This document shows positions 14,889 to 22,154 of a DNA stretch of 35,968 nucleotides, piece by piece; within the stretch, counting starts at the first letter, position 1, and every line of letters starts with the position of its first letter. The stretch is taken from positions 1 through 35,968 of the forward strand of contig DDJQ01000074.1 in assembly GCA_002339125.1 (NCBI GenBank), read 5' to 3'. This DNA comes from Alteromonadaceae bacterium UBA2620. Its GTDB lineage: Bacteria; Pseudomonadota; Gammaproteobacteria; Enterobacterales; Alteromonadaceae. Under the pieces are notes generated by a model. The model searched no databases. It had not been told where the DNA came from and worked only from the letters and a program-made list of their open reading frames with translations. A program made the position numbers and the translations under genes.

Positions 14889-16007
14889 TTAAAGCAAATC
14901 ACTCAAGCGATTTAACAGTGCTTTACGGCTATTATTCGCCACAACAAAGCGCTTAAAGCGTTGTTCAAACGCCGCTTCATCAGCTTTGAACTGATAGGCC
15001 TCAAACAGCTGATGCAGATAGCGTGATGCCGCATCGTAACCACTGGCGCAAGTTCGATCCGCTTGCTCTTGTGATTGCTGCCAGTAGTGCTCACGTTGAT
15101 TGTAGATATCCGTCAACGCTTTTTCTTTTTCCGCTTTTTCGATAGCTAATTTTTTTGCGAGTGCTGCGGCTTGCTCTTGCTGTAATTGACTTTGCGCTTG
15201 CTCAATAAAAGGAGAAATTACCTCGGGGGTTAACCAATACTGATAGATCTCGTCTGTGTTGACAGGTTCTTTTCGCGTCAGCGCTAAGGCTTGGTGTCGG
15301 GTTAGCTGGCCTTGCTCAAACAGCGTGCGTAAAAGCGTGTCTTTCTCTGCTTGCGAGAGATTATGGAGCCACGAATCAAACTGAAATTGGGTTTGTTTGG
15401 CTAGGTGACTGGGTTGCTCCTTCAGCACCATGGCCAGAGCCTTAACTAATGCTAAGGGAATATCATACAGCGCTGCAAACGCCTGCTCCTCTTCACTGAA
15501 GAGCTCAAAATCGAATTGAATTAACGGCACTCGCTCAACGTCATCATTAAAATCAAACATTTTGAGCCACATAAAGTACACAAGGCGCCAATCCCCTTGC
15601 ATTAACCCGCTGCGTAACCCAGCTAAATGCTGGAAAAATTGGTCGGCATGCTCATCGTCAAAATATTCGTCATACTCCTCAAGGGAAAAAATCAGCAACT
15701 GCCACTCATCGTTTTCGTGAATATGAAGTCCATCACTTGAAAAGCCAAGTAACGCATCTGGAAGCGTTCCTGCTGGTAGCTTGATGTATACATCGATTGA
15801 GCCCCAATCGGCATAGTAAAAACCGATATCAAAGTATTTTAACATCAGCTCAAAAGGCTCGGCCTTTAGATCACTGTAGGTGTAATACACCTGAAAGGAC
15901 GTAGCGCTGATCTCGGCACGGCTTGAAATGGCCCTGAGTGCTTGACGTGCTTTAGCATCTAAATACCCATCCAGACGCTCAAATTTATAGTATTGATATT
16001 CGCTCAC
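14889..16007 (-). CDS. Unknown acidic protein with coiled coil, in hipBA operon
   Basis: I do not recognise this 372-residue protein. The N-terminal half is rich in aromatic and acidic residues (EEYDEYFDDEHAD at about 131-143; LMLKYFDIGFYYADWGSID at about 74-92). Residues about 268-320 (SQLQQEQAAALAKKLAIEKAEKEKALTD) predict a coiled coil, and the C-terminus is helical. There is no signal peptide or membrane segment. Translation starts at GTG (16007) with AAGG five bases upstream, 10 bases after the SEC-C gene. It is the last gene of a leftward run hipB-hipA-SEC-C-this gene with gaps of 12 bases or less. It may act with the SEC-C protein or be a HipA substrate; both ideas are inference. Confidence 0.7.
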   Translation of the reverse strand: MSEYQYYKFERLDGYLDAKARQALRAISSRAEISATSFQVYYTYSDLKAEPFELMLKYFDIGFYYADWGSIDVYIKLPAGTLPDALLGFSSDGLHIHENDEWQLLIFSLEEYDEYFDDEHADQFFQHLAGLRSGLMQGDWRLVYFMWLKMFDFNDDVERVPLIQFDFELFSEEEQAFAALYDIPLALVKALAMVLKEQPSHLAKQTQFQFDSWLHNLSQAEKDTLLRTLFEQGQLTRHQALALTRKEPVNTDEIYQYWLTPEVISPFIEQAQSQLQQEQAAALAKKLAIEKAEKEKALTDIYNQREHYWQQSQEQADRTCASGYDAASRYLHQLFEAYQFKADEAAFEQRFKRFVVANNSRKALLNRLSDLL

Positions 16008-16017
16008 GATGACCTTG

Positions 16018-17022
16018 CTATTTATTTATGGTGAATTGAAAAGTTTGTTTCAATAAAGGCAGTACCTGTACCGTCCTACCAACAGATTCCGTGTTTAAAA
16101 AACTTCTTGGATCAAGGGTCACAAATCCCCAAAACTGTAAAAATCGCTCAATAAACCGTGATTCGATGAGCATACTTAAGTTTCTTTCTGGCGAGAAGTA
16201 ATCATCCGTAGGGAATACCAGCAATAGATCAGGGAAAGCTGTCATCACCTCTTTCACAAGCTGCTCCACACTGTTGTGGCTTTGAATACGCCACAGCATA
16301 AACAACCAAAAAGTGCGCAAGTCGACATCGTATTCGAAACTGTCCAAATAACCCCAGTTATATTTGCTGATGGCGGCCTCTAACATAGGTTTGAAAAAGG
16401 CCTGTATGCCTAGCGCTTGATACTGCTTTTGCGCTGATTTTTTTACATGGTAGCGGCCACTGCGCCGATAAATAATACCGCTAATTTCGGCAAGCACTCG
16501 GGTGTAGTGCAAAGCATTAAACTTGTCTTCGTTGCTGCCCGCAAACTCGCTGATACTAATTTTACGTTCGAATTGAGCAACGGCAAATTCGGGCAATAAC
16601 TCACTGGCCTGTTTGACTAATTTAGTCGGTAAGTTGCCTTTAGTTGTGGCTTTGAAGGAGCCTTCTTGCGCCATGGCATCATCAAGAATGAGCGCTAGAT
16701 AACGCATCACAGGGCTGGCAGAAAGAGAGTCGGGAGTGCTGATTGTCACCCACTGTAATTGATCAAAAGGCGCATAAAGCCAATTGGCCATTTGCGTTGG
16801 CGTCACGCCACAAAAATCGGGATGAGGCTGATTATTGCGATCTTGCACTTTGTGTTGCAATGCGGCATTGAGTTCATCAAGGCTCAAATTTGGGTTCATT
16901 GCCAGCATGGTTTCAACATCATCGAAGACTTGGGCATGTTGCTTGGAAACGCTGCTCATACAACAACGTTTAAATTTTTTACCACTGCCACAATGGCAAG
17001 GATCGTTTCGGCCTAGCTTCAT
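16018..17022 (-). CDS. SEC-C motif protein, third gene of the hipBA operon
   Basis: The 334-residue protein begins with a clean SEC-C zinc-binding motif (NDPCHCGSGKKFKRCC, Cys9, Cys11, Cys20, Cys21), as at the SecA C-terminus and in many small nucleic-acid-related proteins. The other roughly 310 residues match nothing I know: mostly helical, with a basic central stretch RRSGRYHVKKSAQKQYQ. Having SEC-C at the N-terminus with a long unknown body is less usual than the C-terminal position in SecA. It starts 12 bases after hipA and ends 10 bases before the coiled-coil gene. It is probably cytoplasmic. A role in the toxin-antitoxin module is suggested by the tight spacing alone. Confidence 0.75.
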   Translation of the reverse strand: MKLGRNDPCHCGSGKKFKRCCMSSVSKQHAQVFDDVETMLAMNPNLSLDELNAALQHKVQDRNNQPHPDFCGVTPTQMANWLYAPFDQLQWVTISTPDSLSASPVMRYLALILDDAMAQEGSFKATTKGNLPTKLVKQASELLPEFAVAQFERKISISEFAGSNEDKFNALHYTRVLAEISGIIYRRSGRYHVKKSAQKQYQALGIQAFFKPMLEAAISKYNWGYLDSFEYDVDLRTFWLFMLWRIQSHNSVEQLVKEVMTAFPDLLLVFPTDDYFSPERNLSMLIESRFIERFLQFWGFVTLDPRSFLNTESVGRTVQVLPLLKQTFQFTINK

Positions 17023-17034
17023 TGTTGTCCCTTC

Positions 17035-18390
17035 TTATTGTTGTAGAAAAAGCGCTGCATTTTCTTGTTTACGCTGCTCCAATGTCTTAGCAATCAAGGA
17101 CATTGTTGTTTTACTGATCCCTTGTTGCTTGGCAAGATACATAAATTGGCTGATGGCTTCTGCGACTTCTTCAATAACTTGCTTTGCATCATTCCAATTC
17201 GCAAAGCCAGCACTAGTAGCAAGTTTTTGCATCACCTTAAGCGATGGCGCTTTGCCATAACCGCCGAAAGCAGTGGCGTGTTCGTTGAATGGATGCGGGC
17301 TGTAAGTCACATCGTAAAAAGGGGCAGGATTCCATTGACCGTCATCCGCTTGCAAAAACGCCCAGTTTTTACTGTGGTCGTCTTGATTAGACGACAGCAG
17401 GTTAAAAACGGCACGGCGAAATTGCAGTTGTCCAGCCGCTGGCGATTTACACAACTGACGGCTGGCTTTAATCAAATCAATGTAATCTAAACTTGGCGTT
17501 CGAAAGTCTGCATCCAGTAGCCCGCAAGCGCTGTGCATATGCAATCGACCTGCACTGCGCTTTCTGCCTAAGTCGGCCTGTTCAGTGACATAATCAAAAC
17601 GCTTAAGCGCCAACCAAGCAGACGCACCGCTTGTAGGTGGTGCTTCAATGAGTTGCCAAACTGGTGGTTGACACTTCGCTTGTTCAGCCATTTGTAAATA
17701 AACCGCCTCACACAAACCTTCTTCATGGCCAAGTGCGAGATTTTTCGAGGTAAACTTAATCAGCCAAGCCTCATCTCTAGGCTGAGCAAAGGTTCGACAA
17801 TGCTGAATTTCCCCTGCAGGCATATAAATCTGCGCCTTGGGCCTTGCTCCACCCGAACTACCACCGGCGACTAATGCGGCCAACACCTGTTGCGTATGCC
17901 CATCTAACTCATCGTGATTATCATCCATATAATCTGACATTGAAGCATCGAACAGCGTTTGTGCTTCTAAGCCCAAGGTTGCTAAATCAATGTCCGCGTA
18001 TGTCGTGGCTGAAAACTCAGACACCGGAGAAAAAGACAGCGCTCCCATGCCTTTATCACCGACAAAGGCCAGTCTATCCATCGCCGTTAATTGATTAGGT
18101 AGGATGCCCTTTTGCCGGAAAATACGATCTTGTAACAACATGCCCCAGCCATCGGGCAAACAATCTCCAAATACGCCATGTACACCTTGGTGCGGCGCTT
18201 TAGGTGCGGCTTGAACTAGCGTATTCGCTTGCAAGGTAAACGGTGATAAATTGCCAAACTGCTGCAAATAGTCGTCAGTATACTGAAAAAAAACGCCTTG
18301 CCGATTCTGCGCCAAGACTCCAACAGATATCTGCTCACCTGAGCTTAGCGTACGAGTAACATTAAGCTTCTGAATCGGTTTAAAACTCAT
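17035..18390 (-). CDS. hipA: HipA-family Ser/Thr kinase toxin
   Basis: HipA kinases cause growth arrest; E. coli HipA phosphorylates GltX. This 451-residue protein has the HipA N-terminal segment (HGVFGDCLPDGWGMLLQD, 71-88), the Gly-rich phosphate-binding loop GGSSGGARPKA (176-186), the catalytic loop SNQDDHSKNWAFL (334-346) with Asp337/338 and Asn342, and the metal-binding YDV (359-361). Length matches E. coli HipA (about 440). All kinase residues seem present, so it should be active. Its ATG overlaps the hipB stop by 11 bases. Unusually, two more genes follow within 12 bases. Confidence 0.9.
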   Translation of the reverse strand: MSFKPIQKLNVTRTLSSGEQISVGVLAQNRQGVFFQYTDDYLQQFGNLSPFTLQANTLVQAAPKAPHQGVHGVFGDCLPDGWGMLLQDRIFRQKGILPNQLTAMDRLAFVGDKGMGALSFSPVSEFSATTYADIDLATLGLEAQTLFDASMSDYMDDNHDELDGHTQQVLAALVAGGSSGGARPKAQIYMPAGEIQHCRTFAQPRDEAWLIKFTSKNLALGHEEGLCEAVYLQMAEQAKCQPPVWQLIEAPPTSGASAWLALKRFDYVTEQADLGRKRSAGRLHMHSACGLLDADFRTPSLDYIDLIKASRQLCKSPAAGQLQFRRAVFNLLSSNQDDHSKNWAFLQADDGQWNPAPFYDVTYSPHPFNEHATAFGGYGKAPSLKVMQKLATSAGFANWNDAKQVIEEVAEAISQFMYLAKQQGISKTTMSLIAKTLEQRKQENAALFLQQ

Positions 18391-18670
18391 CTTTTAGCAC
18401 CTCATCAATACTCGTGGGTATAGCAGCGCGTTCTTTGCTAAGTTGCGTGAGCTGATAAAGCCTATCTAGCGAATCAAGTGTCTGCCATAGCAACAGCAAT
18501 TGACGAAATGAAATTTGCCCGGTCAGCTCAAATTTCTTAATGGTGGCCGCAGGTACACAGCTTCGCTCAGCCAATGCAGCGCGCGACAGCTTTGCCTGCT
18601 TGCGTAACTCACGTAAATAAGCCGCATAAGCTTGGCTTACATCGGTATCATCAAGTAAGGTAAAATTCAT
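18380..18670 (-). CDS. hipB: HipB-like XRE antitoxin
   Basis: This antitoxin and autorepressor pairs with the HipA that follows. From the ATG at 18670 it has 96 residues, with the helix-turn-helix KQAKLSRAALAERSCVPAATIKKFELTGQISFRQLLLLWQTL. A longer frame starts at 18703, but that ATG lies inside the operator and upstream of the transcription start expected from the TATAAT at 18702-18707, so I reject it. The stop overlaps hipA by 11 bases. Confidence 0.87.
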   Translation of the reverse strand: MNFTLLDDTDVSQAYAAYLRELRKQAKLSRAALAERSCVPAATIKKFELTGQISFRQLLLLWQTLDSLDRLYQLTQLSKERAAIPTSIDEVLKDEF

Positions 18671-18684
18671 CCGCAAAGACCAAG

Positions 18685-18743
18685 TGGATACAGTTATATC
18701 CATTATAGCGAAATAAAACAGAACTTGGATACTATAATATCCA
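18685..18743 (-). promoter_or_regulatory. hipBA promoter with two identical operators
   Basis: TGGATA-N6-TATCCA occurs twice, at 18685-18702 and 18726-18743, with starts 41 bases apart. E. coli HipB binds TATCC and GGATA half-sites, and the same half-sites are present here in the opposite order. A minus-strand TATAAT (18702-18707) lies between the two sites, so HipB bound to either would block RNA polymerase. Confidence 0.8.
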
Positions 18744-18878
18744 TCAGTGCGTAGAGTGTTGAAAAAATTACTCGATAAAGCCCTTCAAAACTGCTACTTT
18801 TAAGTACTAACAGCAGCAAAAAAACGGCACTTTTTTTCCATTGCTAACCACTAAGATTTCGTAAAAGCCATAGGCAAG

Positions 18879-18899
18879 TGGTGGGCAGTTTGGTGGGCA
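18879..18899 (+). repeat. Direct repeat TGGTGGGCA, possible recombinase arm sites
   Basis: TGGTGGGCA is present at 18879-18887 and 18891-18899, 12 bases apart. A related TTGGTGGGC lies near 14815, and the inverted motif belongs to the TGCCCA cluster at 12481-12630. Short repeated sites of this kind occur beside integrase attachment sites. Apart from this, the hipB operators, repeat 18939-18989 and a terminator, I see nothing in 18744-19213. Confidence 0.35.
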
Positions 18900-18938
18900 A
18901 ACAGGCATTTTTGAACGGTTTCTTTTCGATAAACCATT

Positions 18939-18989
18939 GATTTTGTTAGGGTCTAACCCGCTACTCAATGAGCAGATCCAGAATATTGA
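18939..18989 (+). repeat. Left copy of an imperfect repeat bracketing the second HipA locus
   Basis: The element begins GATTTTGTTAGGGT and ends AGATCCAGAATATTGA. A related element at 21351-21411 begins GATTTTATTAGGTT and ends AGATCCCGAATATTGA, in the same orientation. The middles differ in length and sequence (GTAGCGGGTT occurs in opposite orientation in the two). Both copies are followed within 35-55 bases by a plus-strand terminator. It may be an attachment-site pair. Confidence 0.5.
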
Positions 18990-19022
18990 GTAAGATCCAA
19001 TACCCTACAAAATAATCCGCTC

Positions 19023-19051
19023 GGCCCAGTCATACTGGGCCTTTTGCTTTT
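19023..19051 (+). terminator. Strong plus-strand terminator without an upstream gene
   Basis: GGCCCAGT-CAT-ACTGGGCC is a perfect 8-bp stem with a 3-base loop, followed by TTTTGCTTTTT. No plus-strand gene ends here, so it may be left over from a gene displaced by island insertion, or insulate the hipB2 region. Confidence 0.7.
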
Positions 19052-19213
19052 TAGGCGTATTGAGACGATAGTGTCAAAGATCTTTCGCTTTTTCCTCCGA
19101 AGAATAATACGCTTAGATTTGAAACTATTTGTACGAAGACACAATTAGGCAATTTCACCAGTACTTGCATCAGATGATGAAATCCAGTGATCAAATTCAA
19201 GTCAAAACCTAAT

Positions 19214-19495
19214 TTATATATCGTGGCGCACCGACCGAACGGAAAGTTGAAAGCCACCTGGCGCTAAAATTTTATTTAGAACCGAGACGCGTGGATCAGT
19301 ATTCCCTTTCTCTATATCACGAAGAGTTTTATCAGACACCTTAATAAATTTCGCGTACTGTGTTTGCGTCATGCCATAAAGTTGAGTTCGAACCTGCTTA
19401 ACCAGTTCGCCTATGCCAATAACATTGTTAGCAAGATCATTTTCGAGCTGCGCTAGAATATCTTTTCGTTGTTCGCCCGATAAGCTAACCATCAT
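19214..19495 (-). CDS. XRE antitoxin downstream of second HipA
   Basis: This 93-residue helix-turn-helix protein has MTQTQYAKFIKVSDKTLRDIEKGNTDPRVSVLNKILAPGGFQLSV, a HipB-type XRE domain with the C-terminal GFQLSV strand typical of these antitoxins. It overlaps the end of the HipA gene by 11 bases and is translated after it. The order toxin-then-antitoxin is the reverse of classic hipBA. It probably binds the palindromes at 20873-20931. Two adjacent ATG codons are possible starts. Confidence 0.83.
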   Translation of the reverse strand: MMVSLSGEQRKDILAQLENDLANNVIGIGELVKQVRTQLYGMTQTQYAKFIKVSDKTLRDIEKGNTDPRVSVLNKILAPGGFQLSVRSVRHDI

Positions 19496-20825
19496 AGACT
19501 CCCATCTCTACTAATTTATTTTTAATGTTGCTAAACCCAATCGCCGGAAAATTTAATATCTCGTCTGGGCAATTTAATCTTGTTAACCGCTCAGGCAAGT
19601 CGATTAATTTTTCTGCCAGTTGCTGCAAAAATAAAATCATGTCATTCGGCTCACAAAAATCTGAAAGCTGCTCAGCAATGTTTGAAAAATTAACGTGCCC
19701 ACCTACTTCACAATTTCGGCCCCACTTAAATAAACGAGTTATGCCTTCTTCGTCTGCTTTCATAGGTGCAAAATCATAGATGGGTGCAAAACAAATATCG
19801 CCGTCAAATTTTAAAAATGAAATATTGCGGCCATGGTTATCTGAGTTGCCGAAGACAATGTTTAAAAAATCTCTAACAACATATTGCTTAGCAAATTCGT
19901 TTTTCGTCATTTGAGTTGCAGAATTTATTCTTCGCCATACGGTCTCCATAACGTAAAAATGATCTTGATAACTGCCGGGTTCCGCATCAATGATTGAATA
20001 AATACTCTCTAATCCAATACGATTAGCCACACCATTTTCTAAGTAGACGTCAAAGCGAGGTAGCCATAAACTCACTTGGGCGCTTTGCTTATCTTCTAAT
20101 ATTTTTAGCTTATCGACATCTATCGTTTTTACATTGGTATCTTGAAGGATTTCTGAAAGTGCCTTATAAAACACGCCCTCTGCTTTTAGAATATTATTAT
20201 CTCGAGCCGTGCGCCTATTTCTAGCGAACTTGGTTAAATATGGAGTGGCGGTCAATGGCTTACCTGCAAAGTCCCCGTCAATGAAAACATTGCCTTCTTC
20301 AAGCATCAGTAGCAGTTTCGGTGCGACACCACCAGCTCCTGTCGCCCCTCCAACTGCGGCGCCTTGTTCAGTAGCATACTCTAAGAAATCATATTGCAAT
20401 GAAATCACGTCATTTATGGGAAAGCGACGGGGGTCGTTATTAGCTTCTGTCGGCACTGATTCTTTAATTCGTAAATTGCCAACGGGCGCCATACAAGCAT
20501 GAGTCAGCAGCGCGTAATTTTGCTGAAACTCGTTTGAGCGACTGACATTAAGATACTTGAGCCACCAATCTCGAGATTTTCCCACTGGCAAAATATCATC
20601 TAATAAAGCTGGCCAATTAGGGTAGTCTTTAGGAACAACACTAATGGGCGCATTCACTGAGCATGCCCAACAATCTTTAACCTCATAACTAGCGACCTTA
20701 GCAATATACTCATGCGCATAGTAAAGCGAACAACTTGCACTGAGCCGCTCATCAGAGAAACTCAACGTCGCAGCATCCCACCATTGACCTTGATTAAATA
20801 ATTGTAGTGTGACTGTTTGCATCAT
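19485..20825 (-). CDS. Second HipA-family kinase, reversed operon order
   Basis: This 446-residue protein has HipA kinase signatures: a Gly-rich loop GGATGAGGVAPKLLL (159-173), a catalytic loop FGNSDNHGRNISFL (325-338) with Asp329 and Asn334, and YDFAP (350-354) as the metal-binding motif. The N-terminal region (LSFSDERLSASCSLYYAHEYI) differs clearly from the hipA at 17035-18390, so it is a separate lineage, not a duplicate. The gene comes first, with its antitoxin overlapping its 3' end by 11 bases. Catalytic residues look intact. Its upstream region holds two palindromic operators and then an IS3-family remnant. Confidence 0.86.
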   Translation of the reverse strand: MMQTVTLQLFNQGQWWDAATLSFSDERLSASCSLYYAHEYIAKVASYEVKDCWACSVNAPISVVPKDYPNWPALLDDILPVGKSRDWWLKYLNVSRSNEFQQNYALLTHACMAPVGNLRIKESVPTEANNDPRRFPINDVISLQYDFLEYATEQGAAVGGATGAGGVAPKLLLMLEEGNVFIDGDFAGKPLTATPYLTKFARNRRTARDNNILKAEGVFYKALSEILQDTNVKTIDVDKLKILEDKQSAQVSLWLPRFDVYLENGVANRIGLESIYSIIDAEPGSYQDHFYVMETVWRRINSATQMTKNEFAKQYVVRDFLNIVFGNSDNHGRNISFLKFDGDICFAPIYDFAPMKADEEGITRLFKWGRNCEVGGHVNFSNIAEQLSDFCEPNDMILFLQQLAEKLIDLPERLTRLNCPDEILNFPAIGFSNIKNKLVEMGVYDG

Positions 20826-20872
20826 CTACCCAGTAGTTTATTACCGTTTAAATATAAATATTAGCAATATTT

Positions 20873-20931
20873 CGGTAGAAATCTACCGTTTTATTGTGGA
20901 GCAGCAATTATTTACGGTAGTAGTCTACCGT
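20873..20931 (-). promoter_or_regulatory. Two CGGTAG-N4-CTACCG operators before the second HipA
   Basis: CGGTAG-AAAT-CTACCG (20873-20888) and ACGGTAG-TAGT-CTACCGT (20914-20931) are perfect inverted repeats with the same core and spacer length. Their starts are 41-42 bases apart, the same spacing as in the hipBA operators at 18685-18743. A further half-site, CTACCG, lies at 20968-20973 right at the IS3 remnant edge. Confidence 0.78.
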
Positions 20932-20973
20932 TCCTCGTGCAGTAGACAGCCTAGCTCGGTACTTTACTACCGT

Positions 20974-21350
20974 TGTCCACTTCCCTTTTAATGGGACAGT
21001 TCTAAATTAGAGCTTTCCCGTTTTACCCGGTAAGCTGCCGAAGGCAGGTTACCCAGACTTTCACGTGTTCTTTCTTCGTTATAATCCAGTCGCCAGAACC
21101 AGGCCATTTCTCTTACCTGATTGAGATTTTCAAACAAGTAGGCATCCAGAAACTCTCTGCGGAATGAACCGTTAAAGCGTTCAACAAAGCCATTTTGCTG
21201 TGGCTTACCTGGCTGGATATATATCAGTTCAACATTATAGTTCTCACACCAGTCTGTCAGCGTCGCCGAGATTAGCACCGGGCAGTTATCCATACGCAGC
21301 TGAATCGGTAGTCCACGCTCTGCTTTAAGATGACATTGCTGAAATGTCAC
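20974..21350 (-). mobile_element. IS3-family remnant (3' end of orfB)
   Basis: An approximately 120-codon stretch matches the C-terminal integrase core of IS3-family OrfB: TLTDWCENYNVELIYIQPGKPQQNGFVERFNGSFRREF and SLGNLPSAAYR. One catalytic Asp (in MDNCPVL, where DNGPE is usual) and the Glu of VERFNGSFRREF remain. The 5' part of orfB, all of orfA and the right end are missing. The left edge looks like the original IS end (TGTCCACTTCCC). The remnant is non-functional and touches the operator half-site at 20968. Confidence 0.85.
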
Positions 21351-21411
21351 GATTTTATTAGGTTACGGGGTAGCGGGTTCAATAATTCCTTGTTGAGATC
21401 CCGAATATTGA
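21351..21411 (+). repeat. Right copy of the imperfect repeat bracketing the second HipA locus
   Basis: This copy begins GATTTTATTAGGTT and ends AGATCCCGAATATTGA, matching the two ends of 18939-18989 in the same orientation; the middle is about 10 bases longer. It begins directly at the edge of the IS3 remnant. Confidence 0.5.
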
Positions 21412-21445
21412 AAAACAGTTAACTTATTTCAATAGTTTCATTACG

Positions 21446-21468
21446 GCCGCTTAATTTAGCGGCTTTTT
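21446..21468 (+). terminator. Plus-strand terminator, orphan
   Basis: GCCGCT-TAATTT-AGCGGC is a perfect 6-bp stem followed by TTTTT. No plus-strand gene precedes it; it may mark the end of a displaced chromosomal gene and also shields the hipB3 promoter. Confidence 0.7.
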
Positions 21469-21488
21469 ATTATTACTCCATAATTAAA

Positions 21489-21555
21489 TCACCGTTATCA
21501 GTGAATATAATAACTTACATATACCAACACTTATAATTTCACCACTATTGGTGAA
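21489..21555 (+). promoter_or_regulatory. hipB3 promoter with two operators
   Basis: TTCACCA-CTAT-TGGTGAA (21538-21555 region) is a perfect 7-bp inverted repeat, and TCACCG-TTAT-CAGTGA (21489-21504) is a weaker copy with the same 4-base spacer. A TATAAT at 21532-21537 abuts the strong site. The layout suggests autorepression by the following gene. Confidence 0.65.
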
Positions 21556-21579
21556 CAATACTTAAGTAATCTCAACCCC

Positions 21580-21867
21580 ATGGCTAAGAAAGTAACCGCT
21601 TCAGACATGCCAAGTACCGACTTTATCGATAGCGCAGAGATACTTGGGCAACTGATCAAAGCCAAGCGCACAGAACTCGGCATTAAATTAGCCGACTGCG
21701 TCGCGCTGTGCGGGATAGGCATTAACACTCTGTCACGTATTGAAAACGGTAATGCGAATTGTACCTTAGCTGCAGTTTTTTCTGTTCTCAATGGGCTGGG
21801 TATCACACTGACATCGACAGCGCTAACGCCGACAGCAGACTCCTCATCAGAAAAGGAATGGGTTTAA
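21580..21867 (+). CDS. HipB-like XRE antitoxin, partner decayed
   Basis: This 95-residue protein has a helix-turn-helix LGIKLADCVALCGIGINTLSRIENGNANCTLAAVFSVLNGLGITLTST, a classic HipB-type antitoxin with the C-terminal GITL strand. It is followed 3 bases later by a broken hipA start. The frame is intact, so it may persist as a solo repressor or cross-neutralise another HipA. It carries its own palindromic operators and reads opposite to the two other hip loci. Confidence 0.82.
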   Translation: MAKKVTASDMPSTDFIDSAEILGQLIKAKRTELGIKLADCVALCGIGINTLSRIENGNANCTLAAVFSVLNGLGITLTSTALTPTADSSSEKEWV

Positions 21868-21870
21868 CCA

Positions 21871-21966
21871 ATGGCGAACACCAATGCATAGCAACTAACT
21901 GTTAGTTACGATGATGATGTTATCGGCACATTGGCTCTGGTCGGCTTCCCCAACTTTCATCTTTAA
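21871..21966 (+). pseudogene. hipA remnant, N-terminal scrap
   Basis: Reading on from hipB3, ATG begins MANTNA, then a TAG stop, then QLTVSYDDDVIGTLALVGFPNFHL and a second stop. The segment LTVSYDDDVIGTLAL matches the N-terminal strands of HipA (as in LNGxxVGxL). The rest of hipA is gone; 21967-22154 holds no gene I can support. The third hip module is therefore an antitoxin with a dead toxin. Confidence 0.65.
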
Positions 21967-22154
21967 GTCGCTGTATCCACGCTTTAGACATTTGTTCGCT
22001 TATTTTTTTATTCCATATCTGCCGGAGCTTTGTGTCGTACTTTGCCAAGCATTTGTACTAGTTAAATCGCTTCCCCAAAATAAACCTTAATCATTATATG
22101 GTTGTTTTCCTGAAACCAGCGTCTGTGCGTTCACGCAGTGCAGATTTTGGCTCA

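Noticed and set aside
18671..18703. Longer N-terminus for hipB
   Set aside because: The codons fall inside the operator and before the likely transcription start.
1..21966. CRISPR array in the island
   Set aside because: No regularly spaced repeats with unique spacers are seen; the TGCCCA and operator repeats are too short and irregular.
21967..22154. Further hipA or other gene remnants
   Set aside because: No frame shows recognisable motifs; too short and stop-rich to support.
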